A stretch of 64,000 nt of DNA from an uncultured Clostridia bacterium (lineage in GTDB: Bacteria; Bacillota; Clostridia; Christensenellales; UBA1242), in the NCBI GenBank assembly GCA_947632645.1, contig CANRQB010000001.1, positions 1-64,000 on the forward strand, given 5' to 3'. Position numbers and translations under genes: made by a program. Below the pieces are notes generated by a model. That model was not told the DNA's origin, ran no database searches, and saw only the letters and a program-made list of their open reading frames with translations. Positions 19,486 through 29,411 of this stretch are shown here, piece by piece. How positions within the stretch are numbered: position 1 is the first letter of the stretch; every line of letters starts with the position of its first letter.

Positions 19486-21087
19486 TTATAACTTTTTCTC
19501 ATTTTCAGAAGAATCAAAATAATTTTTTATCAATTCCTGCTCTTCTTCAGTAAATCCATTTAACATTGCCTGAGCAGCCGCTTCATCAAGTTCGGCCACA
19601 CTATTTATAAACAATTCTTTTATAAACTTTTTTATTGTTTTTTCAGCTTTTGTTCTATCTTTTGGTGGAAGTGCTTTTACAAATTTGTCTATATCCCTGG
19701 TTAGTGGATTAGAATATAATTCTATTAATTGTGCAGTAACTGATTTTGGTTCTTTAACTATTTCCTGATGAGGAGTTTCGCCCTCTTTATTGATAGGTTG
19801 GTTTTTTTCTTTTCTCCTAAATAGATTTATTAACTTCCGAAAAATTCCAGGGTTCTCTGACTTAGAGCTTTCGCCGGTTTGTTCAACTTTTTCCTCAGTC
19901 TTTTCGGCTGGTTTTTCAACTGGAGGTTCAACTGGGTCTTTGGCTAAAATTTTTAAAGGTTCTTCGGTTGTGTCTTCTAAAGCAGGTTTTTCTGTTGGCA
20001 AAGGAATCCCTGTTTGTTCTGGTGTTAAACCAAGGCCATTTGCTATATAAGAGGTTAAAGTTGCAATATAACCTTCGCGATTAGCGGCTTCTTGTTTGCT
20101 AGCGCTGATTGCCTCCTTAGCGTCGTCTTGTTTTTTATCTACTGCGTTTCTGAATTGTGACATTGTTTCTTTTAATTCTTGCGCTTCGGCTTCGGTTACA
20201 ATTTCGCCCGCTTCTATTTTTGCAACATATTCGTTTACCATTTCGTAGAATTTATATATTAGCAAAGCGGATTTTACAGTTTGATTTAAAACATGTTTAT
20301 CTTCTAGTTGATCTAGCGAAATTTCGCCGTTTATATATTTGTACATAGCGGTGCCAACAGCGGTTTCATCATCGCTTACATTATCTAAGATGTCTACATA
20401 TTGTTTTTGGCCGTTTAAGGTTACTCTGCCAAAACCATTTTTATAGCTTTGTGCATGGGTAAATTCTTGAGAAAGCTCTTTAGATAGGTTAATGTATTGC
20501 CAGCCAGAGCTGGAATATTTTCTGCACAAGCCATGATTATCTACAAAATCTTCCGCTACAGCAAATTGGTCTGACATACTGCCGTCAGGGAAGCGATATC
20601 TAAAGCCGCCCTTGTCTTTTTCTAGTTTAACGCGCCTTACGCCGCAGCAAGAATCGCCTGCCCAAGCATACTCTTCTTGGCTTAAATCGCCAGTTTGTGC
20701 GTTGCGGATGCGATATTTGCCGCCAATTTCGTGCACAACCGAGCTGCCTTCTTTAACATCGGATGCAAATTCATATGAACCACGCGATACTGGTGTGTTT
20801 CCATTTCTTTCGAAAGATACATAGTGATAAACACCGGCTTTATCTCTAACCACGCTTTGATTGTGACGATAATCACCAATGTAGGCATATCTTTCTGGCA
20901 ACTCTTTGTCGTTTACAACAAAATAGTAGCCATTTTTGTCCTGCTTTATTTCTACTCTTACATTAGAGTCATTTTTCGATTGTCCGCCAATAAAATGATA
21001 CAATACAGCATTTTCTTTAGCTACTTGGATAGTGGCATCGTTGGTGTTCTTTGGTGCGTTATTTGTTACTTTTTTATTCTTTCCCAT
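19486..21087 (-). CDS. WG-repeat-like protein with Pro/Glu-rich linker (start corrected to MGKNKK)
   Basis: Repeated aromatic/Gly segments (YAYIGDYRHNQSVVRDKAGVYHYVS; YAWAGDSCCGVRRVKLEKDKGGFRY); SD GGAG upstream of ATG at 21087. Confidence 0.55.
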   Translation of the reverse strand: MGKNKKVTNNAPKNTNDATIQVAKENAVLYHFIGGQSKNDSNVRVEIKQDKNGYYFVVNDKELPERYAYIGDYRHNQSVVRDKAGVYHYVSFERNGNTPVSRGSYEFASDVKEGSSVVHEIGGKYRIRNAQTGDLSQEEYAWAGDSCCGVRRVKLEKDKGGFRYRFPDGSMSDQFAVAEDFVDNHGLCRKYSSSGWQYINLSKELSQEFTHAQSYKNGFGRVTLNGQKQYVDILDNVSDDETAVGTAMYKYINGEISLDQLEDKHVLNQTVKSALLIYKFYEMVNEYVAKIEAGEIVTEAEAQELKETMSQFRNAVDKKQDDAKEAISASKQEAANREGYIATLTSYIANGLGLTPEQTGIPLPTEKPALEDTTEEPLKILAKDPVEPPVEKPAEKTEEKVEQTGESSKSENPGIFRKLINLFRRKEKNQPINKEGETPHQEIVKEPKSVTAQLIELYSNPLTRDIDKFVKALPPKDRTKAEKTIKKFIKELFINSVAELDEAAAQAMLNGFTEEEQELIKNYFDSSENEKKL

Positions 21088-21233
21088 AATTTTCTCCTTT
21101 ATAATATATTCAAAGTGTAACACACAATATTCAGTTTGTCAATACCCAATTTAAAAATTTTTTAAAAAATTTATAAACAACCAGATTTGTTGCGGCGATA
21201 ATGCGGTCTGGCAATAAAAAAACGCGCTAGGCG

Positions 21234-22079
21234 TTATTTTGCAAAGAAGAACACTGCCAAAAGTTCCGGCCCGGTGTGACAGCCGATAACTTGGGTTAGG
21301 TCGGTTACTATTGGTGTTACATTAAGTTCGGTTTTTATTTTTTCTGCCAATTTTAGGGCATCATCTTCGCATACAGCGTGATTGATAATTATCATTTTAT
21401 CATCACCAATTTTTTCGGTTAAAATTTTGTAAAGCTCTTTTATGGCAAGTTTTCTGGAAATAATTTTTTTATAAGGCACAAGTTGGCCAAGCTCGCTTAC
21501 GCGCAAAACCGGTTTAATTTTAAGCAGGTTGCCAATTACGCCAGAAATTTTGCTTAACCTTCCGCCGCGCACAAGATATTTTAGGTCTTGCACTATAAAA
21601 AAGGCAGAGGCTTTATCGCGTAGCGCGGTTATTTCGGCGGCAATTTCGTCTATATTTTTACCTGCATTTTTAAGTGCCAACGCGCGCATAACCAACAGCC
21701 CTTCGCCAGCCGCAGCGTTTAAACTATCAATAACAACTATTTTGTTTTTGCCTTTGTTTTTTGTGTTAAGCTCGTCCGCTACGCGCAACATGGTGGCAGT
21801 TGTTCCGCTTAGTGCGCTAGAAAAGCTTATATGTAAAATATCCTCGCCGCTTTTTAATAGCTCGCTTAGATACTCGGTGGCGGCAAATTCGTTAATCTGC
21901 GCGGTGGTTGGGGTTGCACCTGCCTCCATTTTTGAATAAAACTCTTTCGGCGGCAAATCTGCGCTTAGGTCGTTGTACACTTTGCCGTCCAGATTAATTT
22001 GCATAGGTATCATTTTGATATCAAATTTTTTATAATATTCCACTGGCAAATTAGCAGTGGAGTCGGTAGATAAAATCAT
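21234..22079 (-). CDS. DegV family fatty-acid-binding protein
   Basis: STDSTANLP N-terminus; HISFSSALSGT; LKYLVRGGRLSK; HTGPELLAVFF. Confidence 0.92.
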   Translation of the reverse strand: MILSTDSTANLPVEYYKKFDIKMIPMQINLDGKVYNDLSADLPPKEFYSKMEAGATPTTAQINEFAATEYLSELLKSGEDILHISFSSALSGTTATMLRVADELNTKNKGKNKIVVIDSLNAAAGEGLLVMRALALKNAGKNIDEIAAEITALRDKASAFFIVQDLKYLVRGGRLSKISGVIGNLLKIKPVLRVSELGQLVPYKKIISRKLAIKELYKILTEKIGDDKMIIINHAVCEDDALKLAEKIKTELNVTPIVTDLTQVIGCHTGPELLAVFFFAK

Positions 22080-23326
22080 AAATTCTCCTTTAATTTAAGT
22101 TTAACAACTGTTTCCACACTGGTTGTGTTTGGAAACATGTCAAAAGGTTGTACATCCTCTATTATATAATATTTTTCAATTTCGCGCAAATCTTTTGACA
22201 TGGAAATTGGGCTGCAACTTACGTAGATTAAATTTTTTACCCCAATAACCTTTTGCATAACCTGTTTGCCACAGCCGTGCTTGGCGGGGTCCAAAATTAG
22301 GGTATCGCACATCGATTGATTAAATTTTACTAAAAAATCGCCGCAAATATTTGTTAAATTTTGTATTTTATTGGCTTTTTTTAGATTTTCTGCCTCGTTA
22401 TGCGCAGATTTTTCTATTTCGATACCCACAACCTCGCTTGCTTTTTGGGCTGCTAAGGCAGATAAAAGCCCAACGCCGCTAAAACCATTTACAACTCGAG
22501 AGTTTGGCTTAATAAGGGATAAAACATGAGTGTATAGTTTGTTTTGTATATCCAAATTGGTTTGGTGGAACGAATTTATGCCCACGCTATATTTTATGCC
22601 AAAACTTTCGGTTTCTATTTGCTTTATGCCGTATAGGTGGGTTAGGTTGTTGGTTAAAACCACGCTATCCTTGCGCGTGTTTATAACCAGATACACGCCA
22701 ACTTTTTTAAAGGCATTTTTAAGTAATTGTATATATGGGGCAAGGGGTATGTGTTTAACACACACAACTGCCACCAAAACCTGATTATCAATAGAGCGCA
22801 CCACTAAATTTTTTATACCCGCAGGGGCATATTGCTTTATAAAATCATTAAACAAATTTAGTGCCAAATTAATGTTATTATCTACCAATTTGCACTCGGC
22901 AATCGGAACAATTTTGTTGCTGCCTTTTTTGTAAAATCCAATTAAAGAATTGCAGGCAAAACTGGCTTTATTTCGGTAGTTGAACTGGTTTTCTGCTGCA
23001 ATTGTTGGACTGACCAAAACATCTATTTTTGCTACTTTTTTAAGTGTTTTGCTAACAAGCAGCTGTTTAAACTTTAACTGCTCGCTATACGCCATGTGCA
23101 TAAGTTCACATCCGCCGCATTCGCTATACCCACATGGGGTATTCATCCGCATAGGGGAGGGGAGTATAACACTGTTTAATTTGGCTTGGGTGTAGTTTGG
23201 GTGCTCTTTTGTTATGTCCACATCCACTTGTTCGCCCATTAGTGCACCGGGCACAAGCACAATTTTGTTGTTTAGGCGGGCTACTCCTTCGCCAAACATT
23301 CCATAATCAAAAATGCTAACTTTCAT
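22076..23326 (-). CDS. 23S rRNA (uracil-C5)-methyltransferase, RlmD/TrmA family
   Basis: CGYSECGGCELMHM Fe-S motif; NSFHQTN; NGFSGVGLLSALAA; LDPAKHGCGKQV; YVSCSP. Confidence 0.9.
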   Translation of the reverse strand: MKVSIFDYGMFGEGVARLNNKIVLVPGALMGEQVDVDITKEHPNYTQAKLNSVILPSPMRMNTPCGYSECGGCELMHMAYSEQLKFKQLLVSKTLKKVAKIDVLVSPTIAAENQFNYRNKASFACNSLIGFYKKGSNKIVPIAECKLVDNNINLALNLFNDFIKQYAPAGIKNLVVRSIDNQVLVAVVCVKHIPLAPYIQLLKNAFKKVGVYLVINTRKDSVVLTNNLTHLYGIKQIETESFGIKYSVGINSFHQTNLDIQNKLYTHVLSLIKPNSRVVNGFSGVGLLSALAAQKASEVVGIEIEKSAHNEAENLKKANKIQNLTNICGDFLVKFNQSMCDTLILDPAKHGCGKQVMQKVIGVKNLIYVSCSPISMSKDLREIEKYYIIEDVQPFDMFPNTTSVETVVKLKLKENL

Positions 23327-23891
23327 AGCGCAGCACACCCTTAAGCCCAGTTTTAATAAGCTGAGATAAAAATCCATTAAGTTCGTCTAGCGAGCAGTTA
23401 AGTTCACCCATCAGCCAGTGCAAATAAACATCTATACCTCCGCCAACGATATAGCGCACCGCCATGGTAAATTTATCTATAGAAAACACGTATTGCATAA
23501 TTTTAAAGTTGTTAGATATCATTTTTACAACAGTGTTTTTTATATGCTCTATTAAATTATTGCTGTTGCTTGCCGAAATAACCAGCTTGTAATATTCCAC
23601 ATCCTTAAGCAAAATTTTGTTAAGTTCTGCCAAAATAAGCTCGGGATTTTGGCTTATATCGTACATTCTAAACGCATTTTCTAGTTTATTAAAGTTTGCG
23701 GACAAAGTGTCGGTAATATATCTAGATATATCTTCCATACACTTAAAATGCAAATAAAAAGTGCCGCGGTTAATTTCCGCATAGTTAACAAGATCGGTTA
23801 CGCTAAAATATTCCCCTTTGCTTAAAAGGGTTAGATATGCACGCGCAATCTTGTGTTTTGTGGCTAATCCATTTTTATACTCTTGCTTCAT
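23316..23891 (-). CDS. TetR/AcrR family transcriptional regulator
   Basis: N-terminal HTH FSVTDLVNYAEINRGTFYLHF. Confidence 0.8.
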   Translation of the reverse strand: MKQEYKNGLATKHKIARAYLTLLSKGEYFSVTDLVNYAEINRGTFYLHFKCMEDISRYITDTLSANFNKLENAFRMYDISQNPELILAELNKILLKDVEYYKLVISASNSNNLIEHIKNTVVKMISNNFKIMQYVFSIDKFTMAVRYIVGGGIDVYLHWLMGELNCSLDELNGFLSQLIKTGLKGVLRYES

Positions 23892-23897
23892 ATTAAT

Positions 23898-23926
23898 ATT
23901 TTAGCAACTATAAACATAAATGTCAA
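23898..23926 (-). promoter_or_regulatory. Sigma70-type promoter, predicted leaderless
   Basis: Minus strand TTGACA-17-TAAAAT, 6 nt, ATG. Confidence 0.8.
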
Positions 23927-24048
23927 CAACTGTTTATAATTTTATCAAAATTTTGCCAAAATCGCAATTATTTTTCAAAATATTTGGTTAAAACACACAA
24001 TTTTAATATAATTTATGTGTATTAAATGTGATTTAAAAGGAGTTTAGA

Positions 24049-24957
24049 TTGAAAAAAGTTGCATTAGTTATGGATAACTCGGCTGGGCTAACAGAAGAGG
24101 ATGTAAAAAAATTAAATGTGGCAAAAATTGTGCCTATTTCATTTATCGTTAACGAGCAGGAATACTACGAGGGTGTAAATATGAGCTACAGCCAGTTCTA
24201 TGAATTTTTGCGCGATAAAAAAACCAACGTAAGCACCAGCCAACCTAGTATCGAAATGGTTAAAGATGCCTGGCGTGAGGTGCTTAAAAAATATGATGAA
24301 ATTATTTATATAATTTTGTCTAGCGGCTTAAGCGAAAGCTGCAACACTGCGCAAAATGCCAGCCACGAGCCAGAGTTTGAAGGGCGAGTTTTTGTTGCAA
24401 ACAATCAAGCAGTGTCGTATTCCAACAAAGTGGCAGCGTACGCCGCCGCAGCGCTTATAAAACAGGGCAAATCCGCCAAAGAAATTAAGGATTATCTAGA
24501 AAAAACCAAAACGGAAAGCGGCATCTACATCGCGGTGGATACGCTTAGATATCTAAAAAAAGGTGGGCGTGTAACCCCAGCCGCAGCAGCAATTGGCACA
24601 CTGCTTAACATAAAACCAATATTGCAAATTCATGGCGGAAAATTGGACGCATATGCAAAGGTTATGTCTATGCGCCAGGCCAGAAGCAAAATGATTGCAG
24701 CCACCAAAAAAGAGATTGACGAGCGCTTTTCTGAAGAGGCAAAACAAGGGCTTGTTACAATCAGCATTGCACACTCCATGCCAGATTTAAACGCAAAAGA
24801 GTTAAAAGAGTTTGAGGCAGAGGTTAAACAGGCATTTAAGAATTATCCATTTTTTGTGTGCGATCCGTTGCCACTATTCATCGTTTGCCACACCGGACCA
24901 AACGCACTTGCTATGGGCTATAGTGTGGATAGAATCGGCGCAACCAAACTAAAATAG
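24049..24957 (+). CDS. DegV family protein (second copy)
   Basis: VMDNSAGLTEEDV; ILSSGLSESCNTAQ; LRYLKKGGRVTPAAAAIG; CHTGPNALAMGY; TTG start with SD aaggag. Confidence 0.9.
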   Translation: MKKVALVMDNSAGLTEEDVKKLNVAKIVPISFIVNEQEYYEGVNMSYSQFYEFLRDKKTNVSTSQPSIEMVKDAWREVLKKYDEIIYIILSSGLSESCNTAQNASHEPEFEGRVFVANNQAVSYSNKVAAYAAAALIKQGKSAKEIKDYLEKTKTESGIYIAVDTLRYLKKGGRVTPAAAAIGTLLNIKPILQIHGGKLDAYAKVMSMRQARSKMIAATKKEIDERFSEEAKQGLVTISIAHSMPDLNAKELKEFEAEVKQAFKNYPFFVCDPLPLFIVCHTGPNALAMGYSVDRIGATKLK

Positions 24958-24977
24958 AGCGATTTGCTCTTTTTTTA
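24956..24977 (+). terminator. Rho-independent terminator
   Basis: AGAGC-GATTT-GCTCTTTTTTT. Confidence 0.8.
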
Positions 24978-25059
24978 TGCAATTTTTCGTTTTTTTATAG
25001 TGTATAGATAAAAACCAAAATTGAACATTATTTAGCGCAAGTTTATAAAAACTTTATAA

Positions 25060-25090
25060 AAAAATCACAAGTTTGGCTTGTGGTTTTTTA
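25060..25090 (-). terminator. Rho-independent terminator for the YigZ/IMPACT-family gene
   Basis: AAAAATCACAAG-TTTGG-CTTGTGGTTTTTT. Confidence 0.7.
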
Positions 25091-25435
25091 TGTAAATAGG
25101 CTGCCGGCGGTTTTGGCATAGGCACGGCTAAGGCCACCCGCACCAAGTTTTATTCCGCAAAAATATCGCACCACAGCAATTAGTGTGTTGGTTAACTTTT
25201 TCATTTTTATAACGTTTAAAATTGGATATCCCGCTGTGCCGTTTGGCTCGCCGTCATCGCACGCTTTTTCGCGCACACACTCGCGACTATATACATAGGC
25301 ATAGCAAATGTGGGTGGCTTTTTTGTGCTGCTTTTTTAGTTCAGCCAAAATTTTATTTACATCATCCAAACTATAAAGTTCAAATTTATAGCCATAAAAT
25401 TTGGACTTATTTATTTCAATTAAACACTCTTCCAT
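25088..25435 (-). CDS. YigZ/IMPACT family protein, N-terminal domain only
   Basis: KKATHICYAYVYS...CDDGEPNGTAGYPILNVI...VVRYFCGIKLGAGGLSRAY; 115 aa. Confidence 0.85.
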   Translation of the reverse strand: MEECLIEINKSKFYGYKFELYSLDDVNKILAELKKQHKKATHICYAYVYSRECVREKACDDGEPNGTAGYPILNVIKMKKLTNTLIAVVRYFCGIKLGAGGLSRAYAKTAGSLFT

Positions 25436-25475
25436 GCAATAATTTTACCAAAAAATATAAAAATTGCAAAACATA

Positions 25476-25732
25476 TTTACTTTTCTATGCTAGGATTATC
25501 CTTACTTTTCTATGTTAGAAATTAAAACAATGGGCATTATTACAATAGTAATTAAAACACTTGTTACTATAGTAGTTAAAACAATCTGAATTAATAGTGT
25601 TTAAACTAATAATAATTCCGTTATAACTATAGTTATTAAAACGCCAATAGCATAATAACAATAAAAATTAAAACGATGGGCATTATTACAATAGTAATTA
25701 AAATTTTTATTATAACTATAGTTATTAAAAAA
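25476..25732. repeat. Tandem-like array of the palindromic repeat family (about 7 ATTAAAAC-ended units)
   Basis: Units end at about 25528, 25558, 25582, 25606, 25642, 25674, 25704, 25731 (intervals 24-36 bp); ATGGGCATTATTACAATAGTAATTAAAA occurs twice; TTACTTTTCTATG.TAG doublet at the left edge. Confidence 0.85.
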
Positions 25733-25752
25733 ATTGCCTAGGCAATTTTTAC
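25729..25752 (-). terminator. Terminator of radC-like gene, abutting the repeat array
   Basis: AAAATTGCCTAGGCAATTTT palindrome. Confidence 0.7.
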
Positions 25753-26567
25753 TTTTTTGGCTTTTCTGGTTTGTTAAACTCTTCTATCGCTTGCTGCTGC
25801 AAACGCAGGTTGGCACGTCGCAAGTTAGGGAACACTTGGCACAGATAATCCATCATTTTTGTAAGTTCGCCATGCTGATTAAACGAATAGTATTCGGTTT
25901 CGTTTAAAATTATGTGGTCGTACATCTTAACCTGAATCATGCAACATAAATTTAGGATATTTTGTGTGGTTATCAAATCGTCCGCGCTAGGAAAAACATT
26001 GCCGTTTGGATGAGTGTGATAGATTACTATGCTATCCACATTTTCGCCAGTTATTTTGCTTGTTATGTATGGCATATCCAGGGTTATGCTGCAATCGTCA
26101 TTACCCTCTATTGCAAAGCTACGAATAACTCGTTTTAGTTTGTTTAAAAGCACAAAGTATAGATATTCGCGCGAACGAACCTCAAAATTAGCTCTAAAAT
26201 AATCCACGCAATCTTGGGTGTGCCGTAGGGTGGAATTTCTATTTTCAAGTTTGCTGGACTTATACAATTCCACATAAGAGGGAAGGGTGGATAAAAACAA
26301 TGCAGTTTCCGCGCCCACGCCCTTAACTTTGCATAAATTTTCATAACTGGCATCTAGGATGTTGGCAAAATTTCCAAATTCGTTTAAAAGAGTATGCGCT
26401 AGGTGGTTTGTATCCTTTTGCGGTATGGTGTATGTAAGCAAAAGTTCTACTGCCTCGTGGGTAGAAAGTGATTTTAGCCCATTTTCTTTAACCTTGCTTT
26501 TTAACCGCTGCCTATGCCCAGTGTGAACATTCTCTTTTTTAATGATTTCGTTTGCTTTTTCTTTCAT
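25749..26567 (-). CDS. radC: RadC-family (JAB/MPN domain) protein
   Basis: HRQRLKSKVKENG...LLTYTIPQKDTN; IYHTHPNGNVFPSADD JAMM motif. Confidence 0.85.
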   Translation of the reverse strand: MKEKANEIIKKENVHTGHRQRLKSKVKENGLKSLSTHEAVELLLTYTIPQKDTNHLAHTLLNEFGNFANILDASYENLCKVKGVGAETALFLSTLPSYVELYKSSKLENRNSTLRHTQDCVDYFRANFEVRSREYLYFVLLNKLKRVIRSFAIEGNDDCSITLDMPYITSKITGENVDSIVIYHTHPNGNVFPSADDLITTQNILNLCCMIQVKMYDHIILNETEYYSFNQHGELTKMMDYLCQVFPNLRRANLRLQQQAIEEFNKPEKPKK

Positions 26568-26620
26568 TTTATATAAAATACCACAAATTTATAAAATTTT
26601 CAACAAATTTTTTAATAAAA

Positions 26621-28282
26621 TTACATTTCTTTTAAACTGTCAATGCAAATTAGGTTAAATCCTGCATCTAATGTGTCGCGCAGTGCGCGCACCAAATTTA
26701 CCTTTGCCTGAGTGGTGCTGTCGTTTCCATCCAACACACGGGTGTTAACATAAAATTTATTAAATAAGCTGCACAAATCCATTAGATAGTTGGTAAGCAC
26801 ACTGCTATCGCGCTTATTTAGTGCGGTTTCCACCACCGAAACAAAGTTATTTATTTGAATAACTAGGTTAAATGCCTCGCGATTGAAACAGCTGTAATCC
26901 GGTTTTGTGTTTGTGGTGTGCTTGCGCAAAATGCTTTCTAGCCGAGTGAAAGTGTACTGCATATAAGGTGCGGTTTCGCCATCAAAATTAAATGCCTTTT
27001 CCACATCAAACACGCAATCCTTAATTCGCTCCACTTTAAGTACGCTAAAGTTTAAAACCGCGCGCGCCACTTTTGCCACTACATCCTCTGGCTTTTCTAT
27101 CGTAAAGGTGCGGGTGGAAATAACTTCTTTGGCCTTGGCACGCACGTAGTCAATTAGGTCGATAAGCACGGCTTGTTTTCCGCGGCGCGAACTTATTTTG
27201 CCGTCTGGCAAACTAAAGCGGCCATATGGCACGTGCTCCATATTTTTGGCGTAATCAAAGCCACACAACTCTAGTGTTTTAAACACTTGGGCAAAATGTA
27301 GCGATTGTGCCACGTCGGTTACATACAAAAGTTTATCAAATTTATATTCGTTGTAACGTATCATGGCGGCCGCCAAATCGTGCGAGGCGTAGTTGGACGT
27401 GCCGTCCGATTTTTCCACCAACGCCACACCCAAATTGTAGGCAGACAAATCCACAATTTTTGCCCCTTCGCTTTCGGTTAAAAGGTGGTGGTCATTCAGC
27501 ACTTTTTTAACCTCGGGCGCAAATTGGCTAAAGTACATCTCGCCGCGATAGTCATCGAAGGTTAGGCCAAGGAAATTAAACATCTCGGTGGTCTCTTTTA
27601 TGGCAATTTTTATAATTTTTTCATATATTGGATAGATTTTTTTATCTTTTTCTTCAATTTTTTTAAACAAATCGCGCGCATACTGGCTAAGTTCGGGGTC
27701 GGTTTCCTCTGCTTGATTAAACTTTACATAATACTCTTGCAAGGCATCTATGCCGCGCTTTTCCACTTCGCCCATACTGCCCCATTTAATAAGTCCGCCA
27801 ATAATTTTGCCAAATGGGGTGCCAAAATCGCCGTAGAAATTTAGCCGTTTAACCGTGTATCCGCAAAAGGTGAACATGCGCGCCAAACTTTCGCCAATAA
27901 TGGCTGTTTTAAGGTGGCCGATGTGCAAAAATTTGGCAAGGTTTGGGCTGGCGTAGTCTATAAGCACAAGTTGATTTTTATTTTGTGGTTTTTCTATTTT
28001 AAAATCGGTTAAAATTTCGCTTGCAATATATGCACTATTTAAAAAAAAGTTTACATAGCCATTAACCGCTTCCACGCGCTCAATTTCGCTATTTAAGTTT
28101 ACTTTTGCCGCGATGTCGTTGGCAATTTGAACTGGGCTTAGGTGCAAAATTTTGGCAAAAGCAAAACATGGCATGCTGTAGTCGCCCTTATCTAGCGAGG
28201 CGGACATGGTTAAATAATCGCCAAAATTAACATCTGGGATAGAGTAGTTTATGTTTTTAACTATAAGGTTTTTAATATCCAA
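26621..28282 (-). CDS. argS: Arginyl-tRNA synthetase
   Basis: DYASPNLAKFLHIGHLKTAIIGESLARMF; KISSRRGKQAVLIDLID; C-terminal DALR domain. Confidence 0.95.
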   Translation of the reverse strand: MDIKNLIVKNINYSIPDVNFGDYLTMSASLDKGDYSMPCFAFAKILHLSPVQIANDIAAKVNLNSEIERVEAVNGYVNFFLNSAYIASEILTDFKIEKPQNKNQLVLIDYASPNLAKFLHIGHLKTAIIGESLARMFTFCGYTVKRLNFYGDFGTPFGKIIGGLIKWGSMGEVEKRGIDALQEYYVKFNQAEETDPELSQYARDLFKKIEEKDKKIYPIYEKIIKIAIKETTEMFNFLGLTFDDYRGEMYFSQFAPEVKKVLNDHHLLTESEGAKIVDLSAYNLGVALVEKSDGTSNYASHDLAAAMIRYNEYKFDKLLYVTDVAQSLHFAQVFKTLELCGFDYAKNMEHVPYGRFSLPDGKISSRRGKQAVLIDLIDYVRAKAKEVISTRTFTIEKPEDVVAKVARAVLNFSVLKVERIKDCVFDVEKAFNFDGETAPYMQYTFTRLESILRKHTTNTKPDYSCFNREAFNLVIQINNFVSVVETALNKRDSSVLTNYLMDLCSLFNKFYVNTRVLDGNDSTTQAKVNLVRALRDTLDAGFNLICIDSLKEM

Positions 28283-28402
28283 AATTTCTCCTTAATATTT
28301 TTTTATGTGGCTATGGGCTTAAACCAATAAGATAATTTTTTTAAAAATTTGCTTAATATAATAAATTTTAACATAAAAACAATATTTTTGCAACAAATTT
28401 TG

Positions 28403-29344
28403 CTATTTCAAACTATCTATTAGCGAATTTATTTCTGCTAAGCTGGTAAAACGCAAAATCTCCTGTTTAATTTGGCTGGCATTTTTGCTTGCGCGCACAT
28501 ACCACATAAGGTGTTTTTTAAAGTATGCCACCAGTGTTTTCTCGTTTCTAAAATAAGTTTTTAAAAGTGCCAGATGGGTTTTTATTGCATCAATCTTGCT
28601 ATAGGGTGGGGTGGTATCTTTAAGCGTACAAAAAATTTCGGGGTTGCCAAGTGCGGCGCGGCCAATCATAACACCCGCGCAACCTATTCTGCGCGCGTAT
28701 TCGGCGTCCGCTTTGGTTACAATATCGCCGCTCCAAAACACGGGGATTTTAACCGCATCAATCAGTTTTTTATAGGCGGATTTATCCACTTCGCCTGCGT
28801 AGCCCTGCTCGCGTGTGCGGGCATGTAGGGTTAAAAAACTTACCCCGCACTCTTCGCACATTTTAGCAAACTCTATGTAGTTTAAGTTGTTATTAATGCC
28901 CAGCCTAAACTTAACCGACACTGGCTTGTTGGCATTATTAACCACTGCGGAAATAACTTTTCGCGCATTGTCTAAATCGCTCATCATGGCGCAGCCGTCC
29001 TTATTTTTTACAATTTTAGGCGCGGGGCAACCGCAATTTATATCGATTACATCAAAATCTTTAAACAAATCGGATTTTAACACAGGCGCAACAATATCCG
29101 CTTCGTGCATGAAAATTTGGCAGCATTTGGTAGCACTGCTAATTTCTTTTAGCATCTTTTGGGTAAGCGCGCTTTTGTTATATATCGCCTTTAAACTTAT
29201 CATCTCGGTTACCACCATATCCGCGCCAAAATCAGCACAAATTTTTCTAAAGGCAAAATCGGTTACGCCAGCCATTGGGGCAAGCGCAACAATAAAGCGG
29301 TTGAACTTGATTTGGTTGTTTTTAATTTCGATTGCTGCTTTCAT
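28403..29344 (-). CDS. dus: tRNA-dihydrouridine synthase
   Basis: LAPMAGVTDFAFRKICADFGADMVVTEMIS; DINCGCPAPKIVKNKDGCAMM; HARTREQGY; IGRAALGNP. Confidence 0.93.
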   Translation of the reverse strand: MKAAIEIKNNQIKFNRFIVALAPMAGVTDFAFRKICADFGADMVVTEMISLKAIYNKSALTQKMLKEISSATKCCQIFMHEADIVAPVLKSDLFKDFDVIDINCGCPAPKIVKNKDGCAMMSDLDNARKVISAVVNNANKPVSVKFRLGINNNLNYIEFAKMCEECGVSFLTLHARTREQGYAGEVDKSAYKKLIDAVKIPVFWSGDIVTKADAEYARRIGCAGVMIGRAALGNPEIFCTLKDTTPPYSKIDAIKTHLALLKTYFRNEKTLVAYFKKHLMWYVRASKNASQIKQEILRFTSLAEINSLIDSLK

Positions 29345-29350
29345 GCAAAA

Positions 29351-29378
29351 ATTATATAAAAAATGTGCAAAATTTCAA
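29351..29378 (-). promoter_or_regulatory. Sigma70-type promoter, predicted leaderless
   Basis: Minus strand TTGAAA-16-TATAAT, 6 nt, ATG of dus. Confidence 0.6.
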
Positions 29379-29411
29379 AATATTTTTATATATTTTACAA
29401 AAAATAAGCGT

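Noticed and set aside
25476-25732. CRISPR array
   Set aside because: Inter-repeat sequence is only about 5-12 bp, too short for spacers, and no cas genes are present.
28887-29411. N-terminal extension of the flippase ORF
   Set aside because: Overlaps dus in antisense; the flippase domain begins at MKTKSLLSG (29412).
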